Positions 51,651-61,948 of a stretch of 64,000 nucleotides of DNA are shown here, piece after piece. Location: contig NZ_JAIBNX010000001.1 in assembly GCF_026130045.1 (NCBI RefSeq), forward strand, positions 98,436 to 162,435, given 5' to 3'. This DNA comes from Micromonospora sp. CPCC 205371 (GTDB lineage: Bacteria > Actinomycetota > Actinomycetes > Mycobacteriales > Micromonosporaceae). The number at the start of each line of letters is the position of its first letter. The first letter of the stretch is position 1. The notes beneath the pieces are model-generated. The model made no database searches, was not told the DNA's origin, and saw nothing but the letters and a program-made list of their open reading frames with translations. The position numbers and the translations under genes were made by a program.

Positions 51651-53142
51651 CCGTCCAGAGCTGGCGTGACCTGCCCGACAGCGCGTCCAGCATGGCGGCC
51701 GCCTGCCCGTCGGTGAGCGCCGCCACGAAGTCGATGATCGCCCGGCCGCGGGCCTGCACCGCCCGGTCCGGCGTGGCCGGGTCAAGCTCGGCGTCGGCCA
51801 TCTCCACCAGGTCGTGCAGGCGCCTCGGCAGGCGAGCCTGCTCATCGGGGTCGAGCAACCAGGCGTGCAGCGCCTCGACGAGCGTGCCCAGCAGGTTGGC
51901 CTGGCCGCGCTGATGCAGCGCCAGATCGGGCCGGGCCAGCACGAACCGGTGGTGCACGAACTTCAGCACCTGCACCTCGTGCCACTGCACCGGCGCGAGC
52001 AGCACGTGCCCGGAGCGCACCGGCGGCTGCGCCTCCACCGTGATCGCGTCGATGAACCGCTGAGTCCAGCGCGCCGAGAACCGGGCCACGTACTGCTCGG
52101 CCTCCACCGACCCGTCGAACGGTGCCGCCAGCAGCCCGTCGACCAGCTCGTGACGGACCTGCTCCACCGCGTCGGCGAACGCGGTGTCGTCGCTGATCCA
52201 GCCGTCTTTGCGGTGCAGCTGGCGACGCAGTTGCTCGATCGAGCGCCCCGGCCGGCGCGACCCTGTGTCGAGCGCGGCGGCGGGCAGGTCACGCAGTTCG
52301 TCACGCTCGTTCTGCCAGGCGATCAGCTCGGCGGCGACCGCGCCCTGCTGGAGCACCCCGACGCGGTAGAAGTCCTCGACGTCGTGGATGGCGTAGGCGA
52401 TGTCGTCGGCGGTGTCCATGACCGAGGCTTCGACGGTCTGCTGCCAGTCGCTGATCCGGCCGGCGAACGGCTCCCGGGCCTGCCGCAGGTCGTCGACCTC
52501 GGTGCGGTACGCGCTGAACTTCGCCGAGCCGCTCGACGGGTCGTCGGGCGGCACGCTCGCACCCCGAGGTGGCGGGTCGAGCAGCCGCGGGTGCGGATCG
52601 GGATAGTCGTGCCGGGTCCAGGGGTACTTGAGCATTGCGGCGCGGACCGCCGCGGTCAGGTCGAGCCCGGTGGCCTCGCCGCGGATCTCGGTGCTCGTCA
52701 CGATCCGGTACGACTGGGCGTTGCCCTCGAAACCGTCCGGTACACCCAGGCGGTGCCGGGCGAGCCGATCGAGCACCTGCTCGCCGAGGTGTCCGAACGG
52801 CGGGTGCCCGAGGTCGTGGCCGAGCGCGGCCGCCTCGACCACGTCAGGGTCCACGCCGCCGAGCTTGTCGAGCAGCACGCGGTACCGGTCATCGGCGAGC
52901 AACCGTTCGGCGATGGCGCGCGCCACCTGGGCGACCTTGAGGCTGTGCGTGAGCCGGTTGTGCACGAGCAGGCCCGAGCCGCCCGGGCTGATGACCTGGG
53001 TGACGCTGCCCAGCCGGCTGAAGAACGGCGAGCTGACGATCCGGTCGCGGTCGACCCGGAACGGGCTAGCCGCCAGGTCGCCGGGCGCGATCGCCGTGCC
53101 ACCGAAGAGCCGGCGGGCGCGCGGGTCAGCCATCATCTCCAT
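51634..53142 (-). CDS. dgt: dGTPase-like deoxynucleotide triphosphohydrolase
   Basis: 502 residues from ATG 53142; a second ATG (fourth codon) is the alternative. Cuts dNTPs to nucleoside and triphosphate. HD-domain residues: His66 (HNRLTHSLKVAQ), His109-Asp110 and His113 (ALGHDLGHPPFGH), and the later Asp in MDTADDIAYAIHDVED. The 3' end enters a 39-bp tandem repeat: the last residues (SFVL) and the TAG come from unit 3, where the other units read TGG instead. Confidence 0.9.
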   Translation of the reverse strand: MEMMADPRARRLFGGTAIAPGDLAASPFRVDRDRIVSSPFFSRLGSVTQVISPGGSGLLVHNRLTHSLKVAQVARAIAERLLADDRYRVLLDKLGGVDPDVVEAAALGHDLGHPPFGHLGEQVLDRLARHRLGVPDGFEGNAQSYRIVTSTEIRGEATGLDLTAAVRAAMLKYPWTRHDYPDPHPRLLDPPPRGASVPPDDPSSGSAKFSAYRTEVDDLRQAREPFAGRISDWQQTVEASVMDTADDIAYAIHDVEDFYRVGVLQQGAVAAELIAWQNERDELRDLPAAALDTGSRRPGRSIEQLRRQLHRKDGWISDDTAFADAVEQVRHELVDGLLAAPFDGSVEAEQYVARFSARWTQRFIDAITVEAQPPVRSGHVLLAPVQWHEVQVLKFVHHRFVLARPDLALHQRGQANLLGTLVEALHAWLLDPDEQARLPRRLHDLVEMADAELDPATPDRAVQARGRAIIDFVAALTDGQAAAMLDALSGRSRQLWTDSFVL

Positions 53143-53151
53143 GATCCGACG

Positions 53152-54114
53152 CTACCGGCTGGTCAGGTTGTGTACCGCCCAGAGTGCGGCTTCGGTGCGC
53201 GACGACGAGCGCGTCTTGCGGAGCAGGTTCGACACGTGCACCGTCACGGTGCGGATCGAGATGCCGAGCGACCGCGCCACCTGCTTGTTCGACATGCCCG
53301 CGGCGAGGCAGGTGAGCACCTCCACCTCCCGGGCCGTCAACTCTGGGGCCGGCCCGCTGGCGGTCAGGCGCAGGTGCACGGGGAGCGGCTCGTCGATCAG
53401 CGACTGCTCGTCGCCGGCCGTGGCGAGCAGTTCGGTGAGCCAGTACGGGTTGCCGCCCGTCCGCTCGTGCACCGCCCGCGCGACCGCCGGTGACACCGAC
53501 GGGTACACCTCGGCGAGCACCGACGCCACGTCGGCGGCGCTGAGCGGCCCGAGGTGCTGACGGATGGCGCCCGGCACGCCGGACAGGCGCGCCAGGGTGC
53601 GGGCCACCACCGGCGTCTCCGGTGGCCGGCTGGTGACGATCAGCAGCGCGGGCAGGTCGGATGCGACCGCCAGCTCGCCGATCAGGTTGAGGCTCGCCGG
53701 GTCCAGGGCGTGCAGGTCTTCGACCACCAGGACGGCCGGACCGGCACCGACGAGGGTCCGCACCGCCCGTACCGCCAGCCGTAGCAGCGCGTCGGGTGCG
53801 AAGCGCTCGCGCGGGGCGTCGGGGAGCTGAGCGAGCCAGGCGAGGGCGTCCTCGGGTAGCGGCAGGTCAAGGGTCCGCCGGCTCAGTACCGCCGCCAGCC
53901 AGTCGTACGGCGCCGGCGTGTGCAGCCGCGCCGCGCCGGTCAGCACGAGCCGCGGACGCGGAGTGAACGCGTCGAGCGCGGCGGCGACCAGTAGGCTCTT
54001 GCCCATGCCAGCGGCGCCGGTAACAACCACGGGCAGGGGCGCACCGCCCAGCCGCGACCACGCGCGGACCAGCTCCGCGAGGTGGTCCGCGCGACCGACC
54101 ATGGGCACCGGCAT
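53152..54114 (-). CDS. LuxR-family regulator with AAA ATPase domain
   Basis: 320 residues from ATG 54114. N-terminal ATPase: Walker A GAAGMGKS (33-40) and Walker B VLVVEDLHALD. C-terminal LuxR helix-turn-helix (LTAREVEVLTCLAAGMSNKQ, then VARSLGISIRTVTVHVSNLL). It is far shorter than the ~900-residue LAL regulators, lacking the long TPR region. It ends 9 bases before the dNTPase start on the same strand, so they may be cotranscribed. Confidence 0.85.
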   Translation of the reverse strand: MPVPMVGRADHLAELVRAWSRLGGAPLPVVVTGAAGMGKSLLVAAALDAFTPRPRLVLTGAARLHTPAPYDWLAAVLSRRTLDLPLPEDALAWLAQLPDAPRERFAPDALLRLAVRAVRTLVGAGPAVLVVEDLHALDPASLNLIGELAVASDLPALLIVTSRPPETPVVARTLARLSGVPGAIRQHLGPLSAADVASVLAEVYPSVSPAVARAVHERTGGNPYWLTELLATAGDEQSLIDEPLPVHLRLTASGPAPELTAREVEVLTCLAAGMSNKQVARSLGISIRTVTVHVSNLLRKTRSSSRTEAALWAVHNLTSR

Positions 54115-54179
54115 CACGGCTTCACGATACGTACAAGTGCGTAGAGACACCGTTCGGTGCTCTTGGCAGGCTGGATGAC

Positions 54180-54896
54180 ATGAGCTTGATCTTGCGTGCG
54201 GCCATGCTCAGCGACGTCGGCCTCGTCCGGTCCAACAACGAAGATTCGGCGTTCGCCGGCCGTCGGCTGCTCGTGATCGCCGACGGCATCGGCGGGTTGC
54301 CGGCGGGCGAGCTGGCAAGCGATCTGATCGTCAAGATGTTGGCGCCACTCGACGAGGGCCCCGAGCCGGAGCACCCGCTCGCCGCGCTCCGCGAGGCCGT
54401 CGAGGCCGCCAACCGGCAGATCCGCGAGACCGCCGACGCCGAGCCGGGCCGCGAGGGCATGGGGTCGACGGTCACCGCGCTGCTGATGGCCAGCGAGCAG
54501 GTCGCGCTCTTCCATGTGGGCGACTCGCGGGCGTACCTGATGCGCGACGGCGCGCTGTCGCAGCTCACCAAGGACGACACGTACGTACAGACGCTGGTCG
54601 ACCACGGAGTGTTGACGCCGGAGGAGGCCCGCACCCACCCGCAGCGCTCGGTCGTGACCCAGGCGGTGCAGGGCGAAGAGTTCACGCCGTCCGGCGCGAT
54701 CCTCACCCCGCAGGCCGGCGACCGGTACCTGCTGTGCAGCGACGGACTCTCCGACTACGTGTCCGAAGAAGCGATCGCCGCGACCATGCGGACCTACCCG
54801 GACCAGCGGGAATGCGTCGAGGGACTGGTGCGACACGCCCTGCACGCCGGCGCTCCGGACAACGTGTCGGTCATTATCGCGGACGTGTCCGCCTAG
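54180..54896 (+). CDS. PP2C-family Ser/Thr protein phosphatase
   Basis: 238 residues, ATG 54180. Metal-binding motifs in order: RSNNEDS (17-23), ADGIGG with Asp35, GMGSTVTALL, VGDSRAYL, CSDGLSDYV and the final PDNVSVI. Soluble, without the membrane helix of PstP. It reverses Ser/Thr kinase signalling; a kinase lies 8 kb away in the window. Divergent from the LuxR gene and 9 bases ahead of tex. Confidence 0.92.
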   Translation: MSLILRAAMLSDVGLVRSNNEDSAFAGRRLLVIADGIGGLPAGELASDLIVKMLAPLDEGPEPEHPLAALREAVEAANRQIRETADAEPGREGMGSTVTALLMASEQVALFHVGDSRAYLMRDGALSQLTKDDTYVQTLVDHGVLTPEEARTHPQRSVVTQAVQGEEFTPSGAILTPQAGDRYLLCSDGLSDYVSEEAIAATMRTYPDQRECVEGLVRHALHAGAPDNVSVIIADVSA

Positions 54897-54905
54897 GATC
54901 GCTGC

Positions 54906-57236
54906 GTGACGACATCGCTTCAAGAACGGATCGCCGAGGAGCTCGGCGTCCGGGAACGGCAGGTGGCGGCGGCGGTCGAGCTGCTCGACGGCGGTGCCAC
55001 CGTGCCGTTCATCGCTCGCTACCGCAAGGAAGCCACCGGCGCGCTCGACGACGCGCAGCTGCGCACGCTGGAGGAGCGGCTGCGCTATCTGCGCGAGATG
55101 GAAGAGCGGCGCACCGCGATCCTGGAGTCGATCCGCAGCCAGGGCAAGCTCGACGAGGCGCTCGAGGCGCAGATCATGGCCGCCGACTCGAAGGCCCGCC
55201 TGGAAGACATCTACCTGCCGTACAAGCCGAAGCGGCGGACGAAGGCGCAGATCGCGCGCGAGGCCGGCCTGGAGCCGCTCGCTGACCTGCTGATCGGCGA
55301 CCCGAGCCAGGACCCGCAGGCGGCGGCCGCCGGCTTCACCAAGGAAGGCCTCGACGCGACGGCCGCCCTGGAGGGCGCGCGCCACATCCTCGCCGAGCGG
55401 TTCGCCGAAGACGCCGACCTGATCGGCGCGCTGCGCGAGCAGATGTGGTCGCGCGGCCGGCTGCTGTCGAAGGTACGGGAGGGCAAGCAGGACGAGGGCG
55501 CGAAGTTCGCCGACTACTTCGACTTCGCCGAGCCGTTCACGAAGTTGCCGTCGCACCGCATCCTGGCGCTCTTCCGGGGCGAGAAGGAGGAGGTGCTCGA
55601 CCTGACGCTCGAGCCGGAGGAGCCGCAGCCCGGCCTCGGCTCGTACGAGCAGCGGGTCGCCTCTCACTTCAACATCGCCGACCAGGGCCGGCCCGCCGAC
55701 CGCTGGCTGCTCGACACCGTACGGTCGGCGTGGCGCACCCGCATCCTGGTGCACCTCGACGTCAACCTCCGCACCCGGTTGTGGCAGGCCGCCGAAGAAG
55801 AAGCCGTCCGGGTCTTCGCGGCCAACCTGCGCGACCTGCTGCTGGCGGCGCCCGCCGGCCCGCGTACGACGATGGGGCTCGACCCGGGCTTCCGCACTGG
55901 TGTGAAGGTGGCCGTCGTCGACACCACCGGCAAGGTCGTGGCCACCGACACGATCTACCCGCACGTGCCGCAGCAGCGTTGGGACGAGTCGATCGCCAAG
56001 CTGGCCAAGCTGGCGGCGGCTCACCGGGTGGATCTCGTCGCGATCGGCAACGGCACGGCGTCCCGCGAGACCGACAAGCTCGCCGGTGACCTGATCACGC
56101 GCCACCCGGAGCTGAAACTGACCAAGGTCATGGTGTCGGAGGCGGGCGCGTCGGTGTACTCGGCGTCCGCGTACGCCTCGGCCGAGCTGCCCGAGCTCGA
56201 CGTCTCGCTGCGCGGGGCGGTATCGATCGCCCGGCGACTGCAGGACCCGCTCGCCGAGCTGGTCAAGATCGACCCGAAGTCCATCGGGGTTGGCCAGTAC
56301 CAGCACGACCTGTCCGAGGTGAAGCTCTCGCGGTCGCTCGACGCGGTGGTCGAAGACTGCGTCAACGCGGTCGGTGTCGACGTCAACACCGCGTCCGCCC
56401 CGCTGCTCACCCGGGTCTCGGGTATCGGTGAAGGGCTGGCGCACAGCATCGTGCTGCACCGCGACGCCAACGGCCCGTTCCGGTCGCGGAAGGCCCTCAA
56501 GGAGGTCCCGCGGCTCGGCCCGAAGGCGTTCGAGCAGTGCGCCGGCTTCCTGCGCATCCGCGGCGGCGACGACCCGCTCGACGCGTCCAGCGTGCACCCC
56601 GAGGCCTACCCGGTGGTCCGCCGGATCATCGAGGCGACCCGCACCGACGTGGCGGCGCTGATCGGCAATGGCCCTGTTCTGCGCGCACTGAAGCCGACCG
56701 AGTTCGTCGACGACCTGTTCGGCCTGCCGACGGTCACCGACATTCTCAAGGAGTTGGAGAAGCCGGGGCGTGACCCGCGTCCGGCCTTCAAGACGGCCAC
56801 GTTCGCCGAGGGCGTCGAGAAGATCGCCGACCTCCAGCCCGGCATGGTGTTGGAGGGCGTCGTGACCAATGTGGCAGCGTTCGGCGCGTTCGTCGATGTG
56901 GGTGTCCACCAGGACGGCCTGGTGCACGTGTCCGCGATGTCCAAGACCTTCGTCAAAGACCCGCGCGACGTCGTCAAGCCGGGCGACATCGTTCGGGTGA
57001 AGGTTCTGGACGTCGACGTGCCGCGCAAGCGGATCTCGCTGACACTCCGCCTGGACGACGGCGCGGAACCCCGCGACGAGCGCCCGCGCGGCGATCGGCA
57101 GGGTAAACGCCCAGCCGGGCCGGGTCGCCAGCCCAAGGCACAGCCGTCGCGCCCGCCACAGGGCGCGATGGCCGACGCACTGCGACGCGCCGGATTGGAT
57201 CAAGGTCTAGGCGGTCAGCGCCAGGGCCCTAGATAA
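54906..57236 (+). CDS. tex: Tex-family S1 RNA-binding transcription accessory protein
   Basis: 776 residues from GTG 54906. Tex N-terminal helical domain ([20 protein letters not shown]), YqgF/RNase H-like domain ([16 protein letters not shown]), helix-hairpin-helix region ([20 protein letters not shown]) and an S1 domain ([20 protein letters not shown], then [10 protein letters not shown]). The C-terminal ~60 residues are Arg/Gly/Pro/Gln-rich and disordered. Tex binds RNA and RNA polymerase-linked factors; deletion affects stress and toxin expression in several bacteria. Confidence 0.95.
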   Translation: MTTSLQERIAEELGVRERQVAAAVELLDGGATVPFIARYRKEATGALDDAQLRTLEERLRYLREMEERRTAILESIRSQGKLDEALEAQIMAADSKARLEDIYLPYKPKRRTKAQIAREAGLEPLADLLIGDPSQDPQAAAAGFTKEGLDATAALEGARHILAERFAEDADLIGALREQMWSRGRLLSKVREGKQDEGAKFADYFDFAEPFTKLPSHRILALFRGEKEEVLDLTLEPEEPQPGLGSYEQRVASHFNIADQGRPADRWLLDTVRSAWRTRILVHLDVNLRTRLWQAAEEEAVRVFAANLRDLLLAAPAGPRTTMGLDPGFRTGVKVAVVDTTGKVVATDTIYPHVPQQRWDESIAKLAKLAAAHRVDLVAIGNGTASRETDKLAGDLITRHPELKLTKVMVSEAGASVYSASAYASAELPELDVSLRGAVSIARRLQDPLAELVKIDPKSIGVGQYQHDLSEVKLSRSLDAVVEDCVNAVGVDVNTASAPLLTRVSGIGEGLAHSIVLHRDANGPFRSRKALKEVPRLGPKAFEQCAGFLRIRGGDDPLDASSVHPEAYPVVRRIIEATRTDVAALIGNGPVLRALKPTEFVDDLFGLPTVTDILKELEKPGRDPRPAFKTATFAEGVEKIADLQPGMVLEGVVTNVAAFGAFVDVGVHQDGLVHVSAMSKTFVKDPRDVVKPGDIVRVKVLDVDVPRKRISLTLRLDDGAEPRDERPRGDRQGKRPAGPGRQPKAQPSRPPQGAMADALRRAGLDQGLGGQRQGPR

Positions 57237-57349
57237 TTCGCGAGAAGCTTTCTGTTATTCCGCAGGGCGCACCCGCATCTCCTATTGCGCAGGGGTCGGG
57301 TGCGCTCGGCCGTACGTGCCGAAGAGACGCGAAGTGAGGGTGTCCGCGC

Positions 57350-57904
57350 ATGACGTACGGGATGACCGCAGGGCGGCATCGTGGCGAAGGAGCCGAAGAT
57401 GCGCTGGTGCGCGAGCTGTATGAGCAGCACGCAGCACCGTTGCTGCGGTTCGTGCTTCAGCTTGTGGCGGGTGACCGCCAGAAGGCGGAAGACATCGTGC
57501 AGGAGACCCTCCTGCGCGGGTGGCGCAACGTCCACCGGTTAGGCGGCGAAGGCCACACATCCCTGCGGCCGTGGCTGGTAACCGTCGCCCGGCGGATCGC
57601 GATCGACGAGCACCGCAGCCAGAACGCGCGGCCGCCGGAGACGTACGGCGTCGACCTGGAGACGGTTTCCGAACAGGACGAGAGCGAGCGGGTGCTGCGC
57701 CGCATGACGGTGACGGCCGCGCTGCGCACGCTCACGCCGTCGCACCAGGAGATCCTGATGGAGACGTACTTCCGGGGTCGTACCGTGGCGGAGGCCGCCG
57801 AGGCTCTCGACCTCCCCCTCGGTACGGCGAAGTCCCGGGTCTACTACGCGCTGCGTGCCCTGCGCACCGCACTGGAGCAGCGCGGCGTCACCGGCGCCAT
57901 CTAG
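57350..57904 (+). CDS. ECF sigma factor (SigL-like)
   Basis: 184 residues, ATG 57350. Region 2 (QKAEDIVQETLLRGWRNVHR with the -10-binding helix RPWLVTVARRIAIDEHRS) and region 4 (TPSHQEILMETYFRGRTVAE, then LGTAKSRVYYALRAL). Closest by eye to SigL/SigK-type ECF factors. No anti-sigma factor gene is beside it: upstream is tex and downstream a convergent transporter whose stop codon shares the same CTAG. Confidence 0.9.
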   Translation: MTYGMTAGRHRGEGAEDALVRELYEQHAAPLLRFVLQLVAGDRQKAEDIVQETLLRGWRNVHRLGGEGHTSLRPWLVTVARRIAIDEHRSQNARPPETYGVDLETVSEQDESERVLRRMTVTAALRTLTPSHQEILMETYFRGRTVAEAAEALDLPLGTAKSRVYYALRALRTALEQRGVTGAI

Positions 57905-59400
57905 AACGTCACCAGTGGGTCACCCACGAAGTCCGCGATGAAGTTGACGAAGAAGAAGCCGAAGAAGAGCACGTTCGCGCCCAGCAGCACGTAGTGCCAC
58001 GGGCGCGGGCGGGCCGGCCGCGGCAGCTTGCTGTTCAGGTACATCAGCATGAACGGGAAGATCAACGCGCCCAGGTTCGACATGTTCGCCGACCACTGCA
58101 CCAGGCTGACTGGCAGCGCGAGGTGCAGGATCACCGAAATCACGACGATCAGCAGCAGCATGAACGGGTAGTAGAAGCGTCGCGGGTCGCCCTCGATCAG
58201 CCTGCGTAGCGCGGGACTCGTGGCGTGCGCCGCGTCGGTGGTCACTCGCACCATCGCCTCGAAGATGCCGAGTTGGGTGCTGAACAGGATCAGCACGCCC
58301 AGGAGCAGCGCGACGTAGAAGAGGAACCGGCCGTACTCGGCGTCGAGCACACCGGCCACGAACGTAGGCACGTTGGCCTGGGTGGGCGTCTCGCCTGACA
58401 GCTCCACGGCGCGGGCCATCAGGATCGTCGGCAGCAGCATGCCCACCATCGCCCCGATGAAGAACACGCCCCACATGTCGGTGAGCAGCAGCCGGTACCA
58501 GCGCCGCCAGCGGGCCGTGTTGGCCGCGTCGTCCGGGAACGTGACACCGACCGGCAGCAGCTCGCGCCGTTCGCCGCGCATGCCCGCGATGTAGCCGGCG
58601 CGGTAGCCCATGCCGTAGCCCTTGTCGCGGTAGTGGCCCATGACGTACCAGTTGAGGCCGGATGCCAGCGCCGTGAAGCCGGCTAGCGCGCCGAGCTGGG
58701 TCGCGGTGATGCCCTCCGGCGGCGAAGCCGGGGTGAAGAAGCCGCGGATGCCCTCCCACCACAGCTCGAACGGCACGATGAACAGGTCGATCAGCAGCAG
58801 GCCGACCAGGATCGACACGACCATCAGCCAGTTCGCGAGCTCCAGCGCCCGACTGATGCGGCGGGCGAGCGCGGTGATCACGAACACCACCAGGAGCAGC
58901 CCGATCGCCCACAGCCGCGGCTCCTCCGCGCCGGAGCGGGGCAGCTCGCCGTGCACGAGCGCGTACATGCCCTGTCCGGCGCCCGCGGCCCAACCGCCGG
59001 CGATGAACGCGAAGATGACCAGTGCCACCGAGATCGGTACCCACATCAGGAACCCGGGTGGCACGCGCCCCCAGCCGACGACCGGCACCTCACCGGTTGC
59101 CAGGACGTACCGGGAGCACTCGACGTTGTAGAACGTCTGCAGCAGCGCGGAGATCAGGATCACCCAGCCGACGCCCACGAAGCCGTACTGCCCGACCGCC
59201 TGCGGCCCCAGCAGCCACTCTCCGCTGCCGATGGAGATGCCGAGCGCGATGAGGCTGGGGCCGATGGCGTACTTGACTAGCTCCTTCGGCCCTATGCGGC
59301 GGACCCCGAAGACCTCCTCAGGTTCCGGTAGGTCGGCGAGGTTGAGCGGCGGGCGGCTGACCCCGAGCTGGTACGAACGGAGTTCTGTCACATCAGCCAT
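57901..59400 (-). CDS. Nramp-like divalent metal or solute transporter
   Basis: 499 residues, ATG 59400, about 11-12 membrane helices. Annotated families with GPSLIALGISIGSGEWLLGP and STQLGIFEAMVRVTTDAA belong to the Nramp-related group. The canonical Nramp metal-site DPGN in helix 1 is not present (GSGEW instead), so transport of Mn2+ or Fe2+ cannot be assumed. A soluble loop of ~40 residues (ELLPVGVTFPDDAANTARWR) divides the helices. Confidence 0.8.
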   Translation of the reverse strand: MADVTELRSYQLGVSRPPLNLADLPEPEEVFGVRRIGPKELVKYAIGPSLIALGISIGSGEWLLGPQAVGQYGFVGVGWVILISALLQTFYNVECSRYVLATGEVPVVGWGRVPPGFLMWVPISVALVIFAFIAGGWAAGAGQGMYALVHGELPRSGAEEPRLWAIGLLLVVFVITALARRISRALELANWLMVVSILVGLLLIDLFIVPFELWWEGIRGFFTPASPPEGITATQLGALAGFTALASGLNWYVMGHYRDKGYGMGYRAGYIAGMRGERRELLPVGVTFPDDAANTARWRRWYRLLLTDMWGVFFIGAMVGMLLPTILMARAVELSGETPTQANVPTFVAGVLDAEYGRFLFYVALLLGVLILFSTQLGIFEAMVRVTTDAAHATSPALRRLIEGDPRRFYYPFMLLLIVVISVILHLALPVSLVQWSANMSNLGALIFPFMLMYLNSKLPRPARPRPWHYVLLGANVLFFGFFFVNFIADFVGDPLVTF

Positions 59401-59440
59401 ACGATCAAGGATCGTTTATGACGTGATGTTTGTCACTACA

Positions 59441-60418
59441 TCAGCAGGCATCCAGGACAGCGAGATCGAGGGCTTCAGTGGTATTGGCGACGTGCAGACC
59501 GGGGCGCGGACCACCGGAGAGCGTGTAGATCGTCGCGCCGATGGCGACGACACCCAGCCCGTGGCGCGGCGTCGGCAGCGGCGGCAGGGCCTGCCACGTG
59601 CCGGCCCCGACGTCGTAGACCTCCGCCTCCTCGAAGGTCGCCTCAGCCTCGCCGCCCACCGCGACGATCCGGCCCGAGCAGGTCGCGGCGGCCGCCAGCC
59701 CACCGCGCCGGGTCGGCAGGTCGGGCAGCTTGCGCCACTGGCCGGTGCTCGGGTCGTAGACCTCGAAGGCGGTGAAGTTGCCCTGGCCGCTGGCCCGGCC
59801 ACCCACCGTGTAGACCAGGCCGCCGAATGCCGCGCCGCCCAGGTGCTCGCGTGGCGTGGGTGGGCCGGGCGCTGCCGACCAGCGGTCGGCGGCCACGTCG
59901 TACACGAGCATCTGCCGGGAGAGGCCGCCGGCGTTGACGCCGCCCGCGACGTAGATCGTGTTTTCGACGGAAACGGCGGTGCCCGCGCCGCGGGGCTGCG
60001 GCATCGCGGCCACCGGCCGCCAGACGCCATCATCCAGCCGGTACGCCGCCGCGCTCGCGTCACCGCCCCCCTGGAAACCGCCGAAGAGGTACACCGTGCC
60101 GCCGGCCGCCGCGGCCATGGCGTGGTTGACGGCAACCGGCAGGTCGGGCCCGCGCTCCCAGCGTCCGGTCGCGGTGTCCAGGATCTCCACCGTCGAGACC
60201 GTGCCGCCGTCCTTGCGGTAGCCGCCCATCACGTAGATGCGGGTGCCGACGGCGGCGGCCGCGACCTCGGTGCGCTCGGACGGTGCCGGCGCCAGCGTGC
60301 GCCAGGTGAGCGCGGACGTCACCTGCGGCGCGGGCGTGCCGTCGTCGGGCTCCGGTGGACTGCTGCCGGTGCAGCCCGCGGCGAAAAGCACGAGGAGCGC
60401 GAGCGATACGCGTCGCAT
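59441..60418 (-). CDS. Kelch-repeat lipoprotein
   Basis: 325 residues, ATG 60418. Lipoprotein signal with lipobox FAAGC (Cys16), then a short Pro/Asp linker and about six Kelch blades, each with a GG doublet and a later Tyr/Trp (IYVMGGYRKDGG, VYLFGGFQGGGD, IYVAGGVNAGG, VYTVGGRASGQG). A six-bladed extracellular beta-propeller, probably a binding module. No catalytic domain. Confidence 0.88.
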   Translation of the reverse strand: MRRVSLALLVLFAAGCTGSSPPEPDDGTPAPQVTSALTWRTLAPAPSERTEVAAAAVGTRIYVMGGYRKDGGTVSTVEILDTATGRWERGPDLPVAVNHAMAAAAGGTVYLFGGFQGGGDASAAAYRLDDGVWRPVAAMPQPRGAGTAVSVENTIYVAGGVNAGGLSRQMLVYDVAADRWSAAPGPPTPREHLGGAAFGGLVYTVGGRASGQGNFTAFEVYDPSTGQWRKLPDLPTRRGGLAAAATCSGRIVAVGGEAEATFEEAEVYDVGAGTWQALPPLPTPRHGLGVVAIGATIYTLSGGPRPGLHVANTTEALDLAVLDAC

Positions 60419-60468
60419 CCGGGCAGTCTGCCACGCGCGCGGCCGGTCGGGTATGCGATCGTGCGGGC

Positions 60469-61110
60469 ATGCGCAAGTACGTGGTGATGGGCGTCCAGGG
60501 CAGCGGCAAGGGGACGCAGAGCGGCCTGCTGTCCAAGGCGTTCGACCTGGTGCACATCAGCGTCGGCGACATCTTCCGGTGGCACGTCCAGCACCACACC
60601 AAGCTCGGCGCCCAGGTGCGGCGCATCATGGCGGTCGGCGACCTGGTCGGTGACGACCTCGTCGAGGCCGTGGTCCGCGACCGGCTACAGATGCACGACT
60701 GGAACTACGGCTTCGTCATCGACGGGTTCCCGCGCAACGGCCGGCAGGCGGAGTTCTTCCTGGAGAGCTACGACATCGACGGCGTGATCCACCTCGCTCT
60801 GCCGGACGACGAGGTGCGCCGGCGCGTGCTCAACCGGCGGCTGTGCACCCGCTGCGGCATGGACTACAACCTCATCGCCGACCGGCCCGAGGTGGAAGGG
60901 CGGTGCGACGTGTGCGGCGGTGAGCTGGTGACGCGCGCCGACGACACACCGGACGCGCTGGCCGCCCGGCTTCGCGAGTACCACAGCAAGACCCGGCCGG
61001 TGCTCGACATCTTCCGCCGCAAGGAGTACGTGGTGAATGTCGACGCCCGGCCGGACCCGGAGACCGTCCAGCGCGAGATCCGTAAGCAACTGGGACTGCC
61101 CATCGACTGA
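60469..61110 (+). CDS. adk: Adenylate kinase-type nucleoside monophosphate kinase
   Basis: 213 residues from ATG 60469; the frame is open upstream but that part is antisense to the Kelch gene. P-loop GVQGSGKGT (8-16), NMP-binding region (SVGDIFRWH), DGFPRNGRQAE, and a zinc LID with Cys126, Cys129, Cys146 and Cys149. It is divergent from the usual adk beside secY, so it is probably a second copy or a relative with another NMP preference. Confidence 0.87.
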   Translation: MRKYVVMGVQGSGKGTQSGLLSKAFDLVHISVGDIFRWHVQHHTKLGAQVRRIMAVGDLVGDDLVEAVVRDRLQMHDWNYGFVIDGFPRNGRQAEFFLESYDIDGVIHLALPDDEVRRRVLNRRLCTRCGMDYNLIADRPEVEGRCDVCGGELVTRADDTPDALAARLREYHSKTRPVLDIFRRKEYVVNVDARPDPETVQREIRKQLGLPID

Positions 61111-61130
61111 ATGCCCGCTACCCTTCCCGG

Positions 61131-61937
61131 GTGAGCAGACCCGAGTGGGCGCCATACGGAGTCGACCTCGACCGGCCCAACGCGGCACGCGTCTACGACT
61201 ACTACCTCGGCGGCGCGCAGAACTTCGCCGTCGACCGGGCAATGGCCGACCAAGCCCTCGCCGACTGGCCCGAGCTGCCGCTCATCATGCGGGCCAACAG
61301 GGCGTTCCTGCGCCGGGCGGTCCGGTTCCTGGTCGACGCCGGTGTCCGGCAGTTCCTCGACCTGGGCTCCGGCATCCCGACGGCCGGCAATGTGCACGAG
61401 GTGGCCCGTGCCGCCGCCCCGGACTGCCGCGTCCTGTACGTCGACATCGATCCGGTGGCCGTCGCGCACAGCCGCGCCATCCTCGGTGACGACCCGCACG
61501 TGATGGCGGCACAGGCCGACCTTCGCGATCCTGCCGCGGTGCTCGAGCTCGTGCGCCGCGAGGGTCGGCTCGACCTATCGCAGCCGGTAGCGGTGCTGCT
61601 GGTCGCCGTGCTGCACTTCGTACCCGACGGCGACGACCCTGGGGGCATCATCGCCGGCTACCGGGAGGCGATGGCGCCGGGCAGCTACCTGGCGGTCTGT
61701 CACGCCTCCGCCGACGGGCAGGGCGAGCGGGCCGAGAAGCACCGCGCCCTGTACGCGCGCACTCCCACGCCGATGACCATGCGCTCCCGGGAGCAGATCG
61801 ACTCGCTGTTGAAGGGCTTCGAGCCGGTGCCACCGGGCCTGGTCCACATGACACTGTGGCGTCCGGACGATGTGGACGAACCGTCGGCAGACGCGGGCAA
61901 CTTTCCGGGATACGCTGCCGTGGCGTTCCGTCCCTGA
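61131..61937 (+). CDS. SAM-dependent methyltransferase (Methyltransf_19 / DUF574)
   Basis: 268 residues from GTG 61131. YDYYLGGAQNFAVDRAMADQ is the family hallmark, followed by the SAM-binding FLDLGSGIPTAGNVHEVA and VLYVDIDPVAVAHS. Large numbers of paralogues occur in actinomycetes, without a known substrate. It ends 11 bases before the AhpD-like gene and begins 20 bases after adk, so the three may form one transcript. Confidence 0.9.
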   Translation: MSRPEWAPYGVDLDRPNAARVYDYYLGGAQNFAVDRAMADQALADWPELPLIMRANRAFLRRAVRFLVDAGVRQFLDLGSGIPTAGNVHEVARAAAPDCRVLYVDIDPVAVAHSRAILGDDPHVMAAQADLRDPAAVLELVRREGRLDLSQPVAVLLVAVLHFVPDGDDPGGIIAGYREAMAPGSYLAVCHASADGQGERAEKHRALYARTPTPMTMRSREQIDSLLKGFEPVPPGLVHMTLWRPDDVDEPSADAGNFPGYAAVAFRP

Positions 61938-61948
61938 GTGGAGGATCA

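Noticed and set aside
54114..57203. A 1029-residue open frame antisense to tex and the PP2C gene
   Set aside because: It is a codon-bias shadow: composition is Arg/Gly/Val/Asp-rich with no domain, while the plus strand has complete Tex and PP2C motifs.
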